Below are positions 26,665-35,844 of a DNA stretch of 64,000 nt, one piece after another; positions within the stretch are counted from its first letter, which is position 1; every line of letters begins with the position of its first letter. A program made the translations under genes and the position numbers. Source of the DNA: Clostridium sulfidigenes (GTDB taxonomy: Bacteria > Bacillota > Clostridia > Clostridiales > Clostridiaceae); the NCBI RefSeq assembly GCF_000732635.1, contig NZ_JPMD01000027.1:28872-92871 (forward strand). The letters run 5' to 3'. Below the pieces are notes generated by a model. It saw only the letters and a program-made list of their open reading frames with translations. It searched no databases and was not told where the DNA came from.

Positions 26665-28014
26665 ATGAGTAGAATGTTTGGAACTGATGGAGTAAGAGGA
26701 ATTGCTAATAAGGAATTAACTGTAGACCTTGCATATAAACTTGGAAAAGCGGGAGCATTAGTTTTAACTCAGTGCACTAGCAAACCTAGAATAATCGTAG
26801 GAATGGATACAAGAATATCCGGAGATATGCTTGAATCAGCTTTAGTTGCAGGGATTTTATCAGTAGGAGCAGAAGCTCTTTGTTTAGGAGTAGTTCCAAC
26901 TCCAGCCGTTGCATATTTAACAAAGAAGTATAAGGCAGAAGCAGGGGTTGTAATATCTGCATCACATAATCCTGTTGAATATAATGGTATTAAGTTTTTT
27001 AATAAAGATGGATTTAAATTAAGTGATGAATTAGAAGATAAAATTCAAAAGTTAATAGAAAGTGATTTTGAAGGAATCAATATTCCTACAGGAGGAATGT
27101 TAGGTAGAAAATACATAGGAGAAGATGCTATAAATGACTATGTAGAATTTGCTAAATCTACTATTGATGGTGATTTAAGTGGTATGAAAATTGCCGTTGA
27201 CTGTGCCAATGGTGCAGCTTATAAAACATCAGTAAAAGCGTTAAAAGAACTAGGAGCAGAAGTTTTTATAATTAATAGTGATCCAGATGGAATCAATATA
27301 AATAAGGATTGTGGATCAACTCATCCTGAGGACCTAATGAAATTTGTTGTTGAAAATAGATGTAACTTAGGATTAGCTTTTGATGGAGATGCAGATAGAT
27401 GCCTTGCAATAGATGAAAAAGGAAATCTTGTAAATGGAGATTTCATGATGGTAATAGCAGCTAAACACCTTAAGTCTATAGGTAAATTAAACCATGATAC
27501 AGTTGTTGTAACTGTTATGAGTAACCTTGGACTTCACATAGCTTTAAAAGAAGCTGGAATTAAAACTGTTAGTACTAAAGTTGGGGATAGATATGTATTA
27601 GAAGAGATGGCTAAAGAAGGTTATTCCATTGGAGGAGAGCAATCAGGTCACGTTATATTCTTAGATTTCAATACCACAGGAGATGGTTTAGTTTCAGGTA
27701 TTCAACTTGCAGCAACAGTAAAGAGTACTGGAAAACCATTAAGTGAACTTGCAGCAACAATGAAGGAATTACCACAAGTATTAGTAAATGCTAAGGTGCC
27801 AAACAACATGAAGGATATCCATGAAAAAGATGAAGAAATCATGGCAGATATAAAAGAAATGGAAGAAAAAATGGCAGGTTGCGGTAGAGTATTAATAAGA
27901 CCTTCCGGTACAGAACCTTTAGTTAGAGTAATGCTAGAAGGTGAAAATCAAGAAGAGATAGACAAAATGGCTCATGACCTAGCTAAAAAAATAGAAGAAA
28001 AAGCAAATAGATAA
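26665..28014 (+). CDS. glmM: phosphoglucosamine mutase
   Basis: The enzyme interconverts glucosamine-6-phosphate and glucosamine-1-phosphate for peptidoglycan precursor synthesis. The 449-residue chain is full length. The phosphoserine loop is [13 protein letters not shown], the metal loop is [13 protein letters not shown], and the phosphate-binding loop is [14 protein letters not shown]. glmS lies 1.7 kb downstream on the same strand, separated by a minus-strand pair. In most Firmicutes glmM follows cdaA-cdaR; here it is detached from them and has its own terminator. Confidence 0.97.
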   Translation: MSRMFGTDGVRGIANKELTVDLAYKLGKAGALVLTQCTSKPRIIVGMDTRISGDMLESALVAGILSVGAEALCLGVVPTPAVAYLTKKYKAEAGVVISASHNPVEYNGIKFFNKDGFKLSDELEDKIQKLIESDFEGINIPTGGMLGRKYIGEDAINDYVEFAKSTIDGDLSGMKIAVDCANGAAYKTSVKALKELGAEVFIINSDPDGININKDCGSTHPEDLMKFVVENRCNLGLAFDGDADRCLAIDEKGNLVNGDFMMVIAAKHLKSIGKLNHDTVVVTVMSNLGLHIALKEAGIKTVSTKVGDRYVLEEMAKEGYSIGGEQSGHVIFLDFNTTGDGLVSGIQLAATVKSTGKPLSELAATMKELPQVLVNAKVPNNMKDIHEKDEEIMADIKEMEEKMAGCGRVLIRPSGTEPLVRVMLEGENQEEIDKMAHDLAKKIEEKANR

Positions 28015-28018
28015 AATA

Positions 28019-28046
28019 AGACCCGTGAAATTTCACGGGTTTTTTG
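28019..28046 (+). terminator. intrinsic terminator after glmM
   Basis: Perfect stem ACCCGTGAAA/TTTCACGGGT at 28021-28040 followed by TTTTTT. Confidence 0.94.
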
Positions 28047-28060
28047 CTTATAAAGTTCAA

Positions 28061-28540
28061 TTAGAGTTTTTTGCTATAGTATACTTGTAGGATAACAAAT
28101 ATAACCATAAATATAATAAGGACAGTCCATAGAGTCCAGAATACAGCAAGGTTAAAAATTCCAGATATCATCAAACCGATATATGCAAGAATATTTATTA
28201 TAATAGCAGCAGAGTACAAAGATTTTTGTGTGATCAATTGATTTCTTTCATCTTGTTCTTCTAATCTTTTTTCTTTTAATTTCTTTTCATCTTTTAAAAG
28301 TTTTTTTATCTTAATGATAAATATTAAACCTATTGTAATTAGTGAAGCACCGATTCCTGTATAAAATCCACTTAAAAAATCAGGTAGGTAGTCATATTTT
28401 CCAGAAGAGAATACAAAACTAATAGCTAGAGTGGCTACTCCTAGAATAATCACAATGTAAAGTAAAGAAATTCTTTTCTCTAGTACTTTCTTGTAGTCCT
28501 TATCCGTTGTTGCATTAGATATAATGGCTTTTAATAACAT
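28061..28540 (-). CDS. four-helix membrane protein paired with an XRE regulator
   Basis: A 159-residue integral membrane protein with four predicted helices (ISLLYIVIILGVATLAISFV, FYTGIGASLITIGLIFIIKI, AAIIINILAYIGLMISGIF, FWTLWTVLIIFMVIFVIL) and a charged K/E-rich loop after helix 2. It overlaps the end of the upstream regulator gene by 10 bases and has GAGGAGG before ATG 28540. Small XRE regulator plus multi-helix membrane protein pairs are common in Bacillota, but their function is largely unknown. Confidence 0.78.
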   Translation of the reverse strand: MLLKAIISNATTDKDYKKVLEKRISLLYIVIILGVATLAISFVFSSGKYDYLPDFLSGFYTGIGASLITIGLIFIIKIKKLLKDEKKLKEKRLEEQDERNQLITQKSLYSAAIIINILAYIGLMISGIFNLAVFWTLWTVLIIFMVIFVILQVYYSKKL

Positions 28541-28746
28541 AAATTTTCCTCCTCTAAATCAAAAATAAAGATATCTTCAATATTCATTTCAAAATATTGA
28601 GCAATTTTATGGGCCAACACCAATGAAGCTTTATACTTCCCGTTTTCTAAAGATATAATTGTTTGTCTAGTAACATCTACAGCATCAGCAAGTTCACTTT
28701 GCGTAACACGTTTTTCTTTTCGAAGTTCTTGGATTTTATTTTTCAA
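28531..28746 (-). CDS. XRE-family transcriptional regulator
   Basis: A 71-residue one-domain regulator. The helix-turn-helix spans ELRKEKRVTQSELADAVDVT and RQTIISLENGKYKASL, near the start, as in the YgzD-like group. The start is TTG 28746 with AGGATGTGAT upstream. The gene lies behind a strong promoter overlapped by repeated GTATAGTA sites, so it very likely represses itself and the membrane protein gene that follows with a 10-base overlap. Confidence 0.88.
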   Translation of the reverse strand: MKNKIQELRKEKRVTQSELADAVDVTRQTIISLENGKYKASLVLAHKIAQYFEMNIEDIFIFDLEEENLCY

Positions 28747-28800
28747 CTTATCACATCCTGTTCTATTAATATTATTTGTAATAAATATTAGAATTTAAAT

Positions 28801-28862
28801 GTATAGTATGCTTTACAATTTAAGTATAGTACACTTTACATTTCATGTCAAGCTTACTATAC
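28801..28862 (-). promoter_or_regulatory. promoter and repeated operators of the XRE/membrane pair
   Basis: On the minus strand TTGACA (28846-28851) and TATACT (28823-28828) are exactly 17 bases apart. Three copies of GTATAGTANNCT cover it: direct at 28801 and 28824 (23-base period) and inverted at 28851-28862. Two of them frame the core promoter as an inverted pair. The obvious candidate ligand is the XRE regulator encoded next. Confidence 0.75.
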
Positions 28863-29141
28863 ATTTTTATATTATTTATTTTAAATTTTAAATGTGAAAA
28901 ACCTTGAAAGCCGCATGGGGAGAACAACTAGTTAACTAGTTATATAGTTTTATAGGTAAATAGATTTATAGTTTCATAGTTAAATATTTATATATAAAAA
29001 ATTTTAGCTATGTTCATATATAAATATTTGTATAATTCACATTAGAATTAAATAAAATAATATCAAATTGAATAATATTATAATAAAAATATGCATATAT
29101 ATGGGTGAGTTTCATTTAATATACACTATTAATAAATACCA

Positions 29142-29170
29142 TTGACCAAAATGTATTAAATGAATATAAT
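29142..29170 (+). promoter_or_regulatory. likely promoter of glmS
   Basis: TTGACC (29142-29147), a 17-base spacer and TATAAT (29165-29170) form a near-consensus promoter. The transcript would run about 215 bases before the ribozyme cleavage site. The DNA from 28863 to here and from 29178 to about 29380 shows no gene. Confidence 0.65.
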
Positions 29171-29380
29171 ATAATGAGGTTAATGGGTTTTAGATTTTGG
29201 ATAAATAAATATTAAAATTTCATTTAAATATTTAATTTTAATATTAAGTTCACAAACTTTATTATTATTTATATCGTATATGTGGAGTATGAGTATAGGA
29301 GAGTATAAAATGTGGACATCATAACTCTTTTAAAATACACTTTAAAAACCAAGTGTTGGAAAGGAGGAAATAGTCTAACC

Positions 29381-29605
29381 ACATAACTAAGCGCCAGGAC
29401 TTAAGTGAAAAGGAAGCTCCTTTTCATTGCATTCAAATGAGTAAGTTCCACTAGCCAAATCATAGATTTGGAGTGTCACTTAAGTTGACGAGGATGGGGA
29501 GTATCGAATCTTCGGCGGGTGCCCCACGGTATCGCACTACCGTTAACGATTGATAAAGACAGGAAGTGATTCCTGTTACAAAGCAATCCGGTGTAAAACC
29601 TTAAC
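29381..29605 (+). ncRNA. glmS self-cleaving ribozyme riboswitch
   Basis: The leader of glmS carries the conserved ribozyme. The core begins AGCGCCAGGACTT, with cleavage expected between A29390 and G29391. It continues with GACGAGGATGGGGAGTATCG, TTCGGCGGGTGCCCCACGGT, the ACCGTTAACGA strand and AGACAGGAAGTGATTCCTGT, in the right order and spacing. The ribozyme uses glucosamine-6-phosphate as cofactor, cutting its own mRNA when product is plentiful. The 3' boundary is approximate. Confidence 0.96.
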
Positions 29606-29721
29606 TAAATGTGGATAAGTTGATAAGTATTTTTAAAATCATACTAAATCAAAGGTTTTTATTATTCATATAGAGTTAAATCTAATTTGAAATAGAAGAC
29701 ATTTAGGAGGAAGAATTTTTT

Positions 29722-31548
29722 ATGTGCGGAATAGTAGGTTATTTTGGAAAAAGAGAAGCAGCACCATTGCTTATTGAAGGATTAAGTAAACTGGAGTATA
29801 GAGGATATGACTCAGCTGGAGTATCTATACTAAATGAGAAGGGTATTGATCTTACAAAATGCAAAGGTAGACTTGCAAATTTAGAAGAAAAGTTAGAAGA
29901 AGATCCAATAAAAGGACATATAGGTATAGGACACACTAGATGGGCTACTCATGGTAAGCCATCAGATTTAAATTCACACCCTCATACTAATGGGGATGGA
30001 ACTATATCTGTAGTTCACAATGGTATTATAGAAAACTATATGGAACTTAGAGAATGGCTTATGGAAAAAGGCTATGAGTTTAAGTCAGAAACAGATACAG
30101 AGGTTATTCCAAACCTTGTGGATTTCTACTATAAAGGGGACTTGCTAAAGGCAGTAATGGAAGTTACTAAAAAGCTAGAAGGAAGCTATGCTATAGGAGT
30201 TATAGCCGCTAATGAGCCTGATAAACTAGTAGCTGTAAGAAATGAAAGCCCATTAATAGTTGGTCTTGGAGAAGATGAAAACTTCATTGCTTCAGACATA
30301 CCAGCTGTATTAAATCAAACAAGAAAAGTTTATCTTTTAGAAGATAAAGAATTTGTTGTTATGACTAAAGATGGAATAAAAATATATGACCAAAATGAAA
30401 AAGAAGTTAAGAAAGAAGTATTTAATGTAACTTGGGATGCTGATGCTGCTGAAAAAGGTGGATATGATCACTTCATGATGAAGGAAATCCATGAGCAACC
30501 AAAGGCTATAAGAGATACTATGGCTTCAAGAATTATTCCTGGTCAACCAATAAGAATCGATGATATAACTATTACAAAAGAACAAGTAGAAAAATTAAAC
30601 AAGGTATATATAGTAGCATGTGGAACTGCATACCATGCTGGATTAGTAGGAAAAAATATTATTGAAAAACTTGCTAGAATACAAGTTGAAGTAGATATAG
30701 CATCTGAGTTTAAATATAGAGATCCAATAATAGACGAAAACACTCTTATGATAGTTGTTAGCCAATCTGGAGAAACAGCAGACACTATGTCAGCTTTAAG
30801 ACTTGCTAAGAAAAAGGGTGCTAGAGTAATAGCTGTTACTAATGTAGTTGGAAGCTCAGCTTCAAGAGAAGCCGATGATATACTATATACTTGGGCAGGT
30901 CCAGAAATAGCAGTTGCATCAACAAAGGCTTATGTAACTCAATTAATAGCTATGTACACAATTGCTCTATTCTTTGCAGAGCAAAAGGGTACAGTAGCTC
31001 AAGATAAGATAGAAGCTATTAAAACAGAAATGTTAGCTCTTCCAGAAAAAGCAGAAGCAGCACTTAAGTGTGATGATGCAGTTAAGGCTCTAGCAGCTAA
31101 AACTTGCTGTGAAAATAACATGTTCTTCTTAGGAAGAGGCCTTGACCATGCTGTAGCAATGGAAGGATCTTTAAAATTAAAAGAGATATCTTATATTCAT
31201 TCAGAAGCTTATGCTTCAGGAGAATTAAAACATGGTCCAATAGCTTTAATTGAAGAAGGAACAGTAGTAGTGACTATGGCAACTCAAGAAGACTTATTTG
31301 ATAAGACTGTAAGTAATATGAAAGAAGTTATTGCAAGAGGAGCTAGAGTGTTTGCAGTGGCTCAAGAAGGTCACACAGATATAGAAAAATCTGTAGAATC
31401 AGCAATCTACATTCCAAAAGTAATGGACTTATTAGCTCCAGTTATAGCTATAATTCCAATGCAACTATTCTCTTACTACATGTCCATGGAAAAAGGTTGC
31501 GATGTAGATAAGCCAAGAAACCTTGCAAAATCAGTTACTGTAGAATAG
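29722..31548 (+). CDS. glmS: glutamine--fructose-6-phosphate aminotransferase (isomerizing)
   Basis: The enzyme makes glucosamine-6-phosphate from fructose-6-phosphate and glutamine, the entry to amino-sugar synthesis. At 608 residues it is full length. The N-terminal nucleophile cysteine is seen in MCGIVGYFGKR, the glutaminase loop in GHTRWATHGKPSDLNSHPH, the sugar-isomerase SIS motifs in VSQSGETADTM and ASTKAYVTQLIAMY, and the end is KPRNLAKSVTVE. It is regulated by the ribozyme in its leader. GlmS and GlmM (26665) catalyse consecutive steps. Confidence 0.97.
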   Translation: MCGIVGYFGKREAAPLLIEGLSKLEYRGYDSAGVSILNEKGIDLTKCKGRLANLEEKLEEDPIKGHIGIGHTRWATHGKPSDLNSHPHTNGDGTISVVHNGIIENYMELREWLMEKGYEFKSETDTEVIPNLVDFYYKGDLLKAVMEVTKKLEGSYAIGVIAANEPDKLVAVRNESPLIVGLGEDENFIASDIPAVLNQTRKVYLLEDKEFVVMTKDGIKIYDQNEKEVKKEVFNVTWDADAAEKGGYDHFMMKEIHEQPKAIRDTMASRIIPGQPIRIDDITITKEQVEKLNKVYIVACGTAYHAGLVGKNIIEKLARIQVEVDIASEFKYRDPIIDENTLMIVVSQSGETADTMSALRLAKKKGARVIAVTNVVGSSASREADDILYTWAGPEIAVASTKAYVTQLIAMYTIALFFAEQKGTVAQDKIEAIKTEMLALPEKAEAALKCDDAVKALAAKTCCENNMFFLGRGLDHAVAMEGSLKLKEISYIHSEAYASGELKHGPIALIEEGTVVVTMATQEDLFDKTVSNMKEVIARGARVFAVAQEGHTDIEKSVESAIYIPKVMDLLAPVIAIIPMQLFSYYMSMEKGCDVDKPRNLAKSVTVE

Positions 31549-31639
31549 TAGAAGCGTGATGTAAAAATATTTAATTTTAAGATAAATATTGATTATTTGT
31601 AATAAGATTGAATTAAAAATTCATAAAGTATAAAAGCAT

Positions 31640-31681
31640 ATAAGACTAGACATTTTAAAATAAAAATGTCTAGTCTTTTTT
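31640..31681 (+). terminator. intrinsic terminator after glmS
   Basis: Arms AAGACTAGACATTTT and AAAATGTCTAGTCTT around a 6-base loop, followed by TTTTTT. Confidence 0.92.
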
Positions 31682-31814
31682 GAAGGTAAAAAGTAGTATC
31701 TAAAAGAAAAAGACAAAGCAATATAGAAGCTAGATTAATTTCATTTTCAAAATAAATTTACTTACATGTTTACAATTATAGAAGTTACCATCATAAAGGA
31801 GGGTGAGTATTAAT

Positions 31815-32357
31815 TTGAAAGAATTATTAACTAAATTATTAGAAAATACTTTTATCCCTATAATAGATATGCTTACTAAATTACCAGATGCAGCAGGGGC
31901 TTATCTAATATGTGCAAAAAATATTGATGTTTTACCAGCAAGAATGAAGGAGTTAGAATATTCATATGTTAATGGATTGCCAGTTATTTATTTAGGAATC
32001 GCTGGTAGACCAACTTCAAAAGTAAAAAGTATAAGAAAGTGGGATTATAGAAATCACTTTAATGGAAAAGCTAGAAGCTCTACATTACGGAAAAGCTTGG
32101 GGGTGTTGTTTGGTTTTGAAAAAGAATATGAGAGTGAAACAAATAATTTAAAGTATAAGTTTATTTATGAACACGAGGAAAAGTTATCAAAGTGGATGAA
32201 AGATAACTTGATAATGTATTTTGTTACAATTGATAACCCTATGGAGTTTGAAATATATTTGATTAACACTTATGAACCACCTTTAAATTTAAAAGATAAT
32301 AAGAGTGAAAAGAATAGGGTTTTCAGGGAAGAATTATCTAAGTTACGAACAAGATAA
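31815..32357 (+). CDS. GIY-YIG-like domain protein
   Basis: A 180-residue protein. The pair GAYLICAKN near residue 28 and VIYLGIAGR near residue 56 resembles the two strands of a GIY-YIG nuclease fold. A downstream basic segment and the end YLINTYEPPLNLKDN fit the family's conserved Glu and Asn. The exact YIG triplet is degenerate, so nuclease activity is uncertain. The start is unclear: AAAGGAGGG ends at 31803, so TTG 31815 is favoured over the GTG that overlaps it. It stands alone at the left edge of an eroded region. Confidence 0.6.
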   Translation: MKELLTKLLENTFIPIIDMLTKLPDAAGAYLICAKNIDVLPARMKELEYSYVNGLPVIYLGIAGRPTSKVKSIRKWDYRNHFNGKARSSTLRKSLGVLFGFEKEYESETNNLKYKFIYEHEEKLSKWMKDNLIMYFVTIDNPMEFEIYLINTYEPPLNLKDNKSEKNRVFREELSKLRTR

Positions 32358-32523
32358 TAATACCTATTTTTTAATAATTATGTTTAATTTAAGTTTCCTA
32401 TTATGGATATACCCACTAGGCTAAAAGTTTGACCTTGGAGGATGAAGGATAAAGGTTATGTGTAATTCTAAGTCTGCTATTGGATAAAAAGCTTGGAAGA
32501 AACTTACTCATAAGACAACATAT

Positions 32524-32715
32524 GTGGATGGTAGAATCATGGAAAGCATAACACAGAATAATTTACTATGGATTTTTATTGGTTCAATTTCATTTTACAA
32601 CAGGACCAAAAATAAAAACCATTATTTCATTATAATTGTAACTCATGATGATAACATCAAAACTTATAGTGATGAAGTTATTGACATCGCTAAAGAAATT
32701 AAAGTGACAGATTAA
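32524..32715 (+). pseudogene. remnant of an ABC transporter ATPase C-terminus
   Basis: A short frame (63 codons) whose second half, FIIIVTHDDNIKTYSDEVID, matches the H-loop and tail of MacB/LolD-type ATPases. Walker A, signature and Walker B are absent, and the first 30 codons look random. It is most likely the end of a decayed gene. The flanking stretch 32358-32523 shows no other recognisable coding. Confidence 0.55.
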
Positions 32716-32776
32716 GAGATTTAATCGAGAGATATGTTTTGTATAATTTAAGTAAGGAAGTAGGTGAACTTATATA

Positions 32777-33280
32777 ATGAAACTGATAATTAGATTTATG
32801 TTTGAATTTTTAATATTAATATTTGTACTGTGGATTATTAATATATTTTCCATTTTTGTACACGAAATTGGTCATGCTAGTGGATATATGATTGCAACAA
32901 AAGACAATAATTGGAATATAGAAATTGGAAAGGGTAGAATGGTATATAAAACAAAGAGATTTAATATTTACTTTATACCTATTTCTGGATATTTTTCACC
33001 TATTAATATGGAGAAATCAATATCAAAAACTAAAATAATTGCTATCTTAATTGGAGGACCCTTAGCATCTCTTCTTTTATTAATATTACTACTTTTAGTG
33101 AGAAAGAATATTAATTCCTTAGTACCAGTTATTGTGAGTTTGAAAACTTCAGTTTTCCTAACAAACTATTCCATAATTTTCAATCTAAATATGTTTATTG
33201 CATCAGCGTTACCATACAAACCTAGACCTAATGGCTATGTAAGTGATGGATGGAAAATACTGAGATTATTTAAAAAATAA
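32777..33280 (+). CDS. M50-like membrane metalloprotease (hypothetical)
   Basis: A 167-residue membrane protein with the zinc-protease motif HEIGH in the first hydrophobic segment (FSIFVHEIGHASGYM, near residue 29), as in site-2 proteases and related M50 peptidases. Two or three further helices follow (IIAILIGGPLASLLLLILLLL, VFLTNYSIIFNLNMFIASALP), then NGYVSDGWKILRLF, whose Asp may be the third metal ligand. It is short for the family. Its substrate and partners are not evident. Confidence 0.65.
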   Translation: MKLIIRFMFEFLILIFVLWIINIFSIFVHEIGHASGYMIATKDNNWNIEIGKGRMVYKTKRFNIYFIPISGYFSPINMEKSISKTKIIAILIGGPLASLLLLILLLLVRKNINSLVPVIVSLKTSVFLTNYSIIFNLNMFIASALPYKPRPNGYVSDGWKILRLFKK

Positions 33281-33429
33281 ATAAGAATAACTAATAAGTG
33301 TTTAATTTAAAATAAAAGTGTAACGAAATGCAACCGAGAAGTGAAACACTAAAATATGAAAATTAAGTTAGGAATAATCTTATAAGGACTTGTTAAATAT
33401 AGCTTCAAATTAAGGTAGTGTAATAAAGC

Positions 33430-33528
33430 ATGGATTTTATGGGAGTGTTTAATGATGTATATGAACCTATATTTAATCAGTGTAAATATATTCAAGATTA
33501 TTTAAAAGCTAATAGGTATATAAGCTAA
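33430..33528 (+). CDS. possible 32-residue protein
   Basis: A short ORF (MDFMGVFNDVYEPIFNQC... ending KANRYIS) lies in the 394-base gap before the cupin gene. Its stop codon falls inside a terminator-like hairpin, as expected for a real end of a transcript. The ribosome site (AAGGTAG) is weak. It may be the tail of a decayed gene. Nothing else is seen in this gap. Confidence 0.3.
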   Translation: MDFMGVFNDVYEPIFNQCKYIQDYLKANRYIS

Positions 33529-33560
33529 GAACAGTAAGGTGTTCTTAGCTTATATTATTT
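33520..33560 (+). terminator. intrinsic terminator
   Basis: Arms ATAAGCTAAGAACA and TGTTCTTAGCTTAT with a 6-base loop, followed by ATTATTTT. Confidence 0.7.
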
Positions 33561-33674
33561 TATAACTTATTATATTTTAAAAATATAGTTAATAATAATA
33601 TGAAAATTACATAATACTAAGAGTGTAAGAATTATATTATATAATACTAACCAAAGATGAAGGAGAATTAAATT

Positions 33675-34016
33675 ATGAAAATAGAAAAAATATCTGACAA
33701 AATAATGTACAATGATGAATCCTTAACTAAGAAAATAATTTATAAAGAAGATAAGATATTGAATTTTGTTTTAAATTTTAGACCAGGGCAAGGAGTGCCA
33801 CCACATAATCATGAGCAAAGTGATTTACTTATTCATGTACTTTGCGGAGATGGTGAAATGACTGTAGATGGAAATTTAAATAAAATAACACAAGGAGATG
33901 TAATTCATTGTAAAGGAGTAGAAGTGTTTAGTATAAAAAATACTGGAAATGATGATATGTCATTATTTGTAGTATTAGCTCCAAACCCATCAGCAGTATA
34001 TTCAATAGGAATATAA
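33675..34016 (+). CDS. small cupin-domain protein
   Basis: A 113-residue single-cupin protein. The first cupin motif is seen as PPHNHEQSDLLIHVLCGDGEM, with two His and a Glu in metal-ligand positions, and the second as GDVIHCKGVEVFSIKN. Small metal-binding cupins of this kind are often ligand sensors or redox-linked. It lies 17 bases before an FAD oxidoreductase gene, and a DUF1450 gene follows that, so the three form a probable operon. A GAAGGAGA ribosome site supports the start. Confidence 0.8.
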   Translation: MKIEKISDKIMYNDESLTKKIIYKEDKILNFVLNFRPGQGVPPHNHEQSDLLIHVLCGDGEMTVDGNLNKITQGDVIHCKGVEVFSIKNTGNDDMSLFVVLAPNPSAVYSIGI

Positions 34017-34033
34017 AAGGGTGGTGGAAGAAT

Positions 34034-35248
34034 ATGACAAATAGGATTATTATAATCGGAAATGGAATAGCAGGAATTACTGCAGTGAAAGCCATAAGAG
34101 AAGTAGATAAAGAGTCAGAAGTATTTATATTTGGAGAGGAGAAATTTTACCCATATAACAGAATAAAATTATCTAAGAATCTATTTGATGAACTCTCTGA
34201 AGATAATACTCTTCTTCTAAAGAAATCATGGTATGAAGAAAATAAGGTTAATATTTACGTAAGCAAAAAAGTAACAAAGATTAATATTGAAAATAAAGAA
34301 GTAGTTTTATGTGATAAAAGTATACTTAAGTATGACAAACTTTTATTAGCAAATGGAGCAAGAAATAATAAACCTCCAGTTGAAGGAATAGAAAAAGCCG
34401 GTGTCTTTAACTTAAGAACGTTACAGGATGCATGGGATATTAAAAGTAAAATAAAAAAAGGTGAAAGTGTTATAAACATCGGTGGAGGAATACAAGGATT
34501 AGAAACTGCTTGGAATTTGAATCAGCATGGAATCAATGTTTCTATTGTTGAGATTCAATCTAGACTAATGCCAAATCAATTAGATGAAAAGGCATCTAAA
34601 ATACTTCAGGATTCAGTAGAAAAGTTTGGTATTAATATATACTTAAATACGAGAGTTAATAAAATAGCAGGAAATAATGAGGTTGAAGGTGTTGTAACAA
34701 GTTCAGATGAATTTATACATTGTAATAAGGTTATATATTCTGCTGGAATAAAGCCTAACATAGAAATGTTTGAAGATACGCCTATTAAGTGTGAAAAAGG
34801 AATTGTTATAAATGAAAAGATGGAAACTAATATAGCAGATATATATGCAGCAGGTGACGTTGCTGAACTTGATAACTTTGTTCCAGGACTATGGAATATA
34901 TCAATAGGCCAGGGCAAAGTTGCAGGATATAATATGGTGGGAAAAGATAGTACTTATAAGCATATTGTTCCTGTTACTACTTTAAATGCTTTTAAACTAT
35001 CCTTATTTTCTATGGGGTGTGTAGATGAAAATAATGCAACTAATGTTCTTGTAGAGGATAATGATGAAGGTCAATATATGAAGGTGTTTGTAAGAGATAG
35101 AAAAATAGTAGGGGCTATTGTAATTGGAGATACGAAACGATCACCAATATTAAAATCAGCCATTGAAAAAGAAATATCTTTAGAAGCTATTGATTTATCT
35201 AAAATTTCAGTAACAGAATTATTGAATAACATACAAAGTAAAAAATAA
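34034..35248 (+). CDS. NAD(P)H-dependent FAD oxidoreductase, rubredoxin-reductase type
   Basis: A 404-residue flavoprotein of the pyridine-nucleotide-disulfide fold. The FAD motif is IIGNGIAGITAVKAI at the N-terminus, the NAD(P)H motif is INIGGGIQGLETAW near residue 152, and the second FAD motif is IYAAGDVAEL. There is no CxxC redox-active disulfide, which fits NADH:rubredoxin oxidoreductases and the reductase domain of nitrite reductases. In clostridia such enzymes help detoxify oxygen. The electron acceptor is unknown; the cysteine-rich small protein encoded next is a candidate. Confidence 0.86.
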   Translation: MTNRIIIIGNGIAGITAVKAIREVDKESEVFIFGEEKFYPYNRIKLSKNLFDELSEDNTLLLKKSWYEENKVNIYVSKKVTKINIENKEVVLCDKSILKYDKLLLANGARNNKPPVEGIEKAGVFNLRTLQDAWDIKSKIKKGESVINIGGGIQGLETAWNLNQHGINVSIVEIQSRLMPNQLDEKASKILQDSVEKFGINIYLNTRVNKIAGNNEVEGVVTSSDEFIHCNKVIYSAGIKPNIEMFEDTPIKCEKGIVINEKMETNIADIYAAGDVAELDNFVPGLWNISIGQGKVAGYNMVGKDSTYKHIVPVTTLNAFKLSLFSMGCVDENNATNVLVEDNDEGQYMKVFVRDRKIVGAIVIGDTKRSPILKSAIEKEISLEAIDLSKISVTELLNNIQSKK

Positions 35249-35262
35249 AGGAGAGAATAAAT

Positions 35263-35481
35263 ATGACAGAAATAAAATTTTGTGAAAATAATTTTACATA
35301 TGGAACTGAAGATACCATTAAGAAATTACAAGAGAATTATCCTGACGTAGATGTAACAGTAGAATCATGCTTAGGATATTGTGGAGACTGTGCCACTAAT
35401 CCATATGCACTTGTTAATGACGAAATGATTCTGGCAGATTCAGCAGATGAATTATATGAAAAGATTGAAGAGTTAATATAA
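35263..35481 (+). CDS. DUF1450 (YuzB-like) small cysteine protein
   Basis: A 72-residue protein similar to B. subtilis YuzB. Cysteines 7, 36, 40 and 43 (KFCENN and SCLGYCGDC) give a pattern reminiscent of thioredoxin-like [2Fe-2S] proteins; metal binding is an inference. It starts 14 bases after the oxidoreductase gene behind AGGAGAG. In Bacillus yuzB also lies near NADH dehydrogenase-like flavoprotein genes, which supports a functional link. Confidence 0.8.
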   Translation: MTEIKFCENNFTYGTEDTIKKLQENYPDVDVTVESCLGYCGDCATNPYALVNDEMILADSADELYEKIEELI

Positions 35482-35484
35482 AGT

Positions 35485-35706
35485 CCTTGGCTACAAAGCA
35501 CAAGAAGAGTATTCTCCTTCTACAAAATACTACTAACTCTCTTTGCTATCCTAGGACTTTTAATTGCTACTCCACTATACAATTTAATCGGTATAGGTAA
35601 CTCCTTTACAAGCATTGCAGTTATATTAATTATTTTATGTGTCTTGAATCTAAAAAGGAGTTTTAATAGAAATGTAGATGAAGTTTTAGATATTAGCGAG
35701 ATATAA
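35485..35706 (+). pseudogene. 5'-truncated membrane protein remnant
   Basis: The plus-strand frame after the DUF1450 stop reads through about 73 codons without any usable start. It gives WLQSTRRVFSFYKILLTLFA, two membrane helices, then KRSFNRNVDEVLDISEI and TAA at 35704-35706. This looks like the C-terminal end of a two-helix membrane protein whose 5' part has been lost. A weak hairpin (CCATGA/TCATGG, 35713-35743) with a T run follows. Confidence 0.5.
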
Positions 35707-35844
35707 GTATATTCCATGATTCTTAAAAATAAGTTTCATGGTTTTTTCATTTAAAAGGATTTTAATGGTGACTATAGAATAGTTTAGATAAAGTTATGAA
35801 AAGATTTAAACTATTAATTTATTTAAGTAATAAGGAGAGGAATC

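Noticed and set aside
35520..35717. Minus-strand ORF of 65 codons
   Set aside because: The plus-strand frame gives a better membrane-protein C-terminus that ends properly, and the minus ORF lacks a ribosome site.
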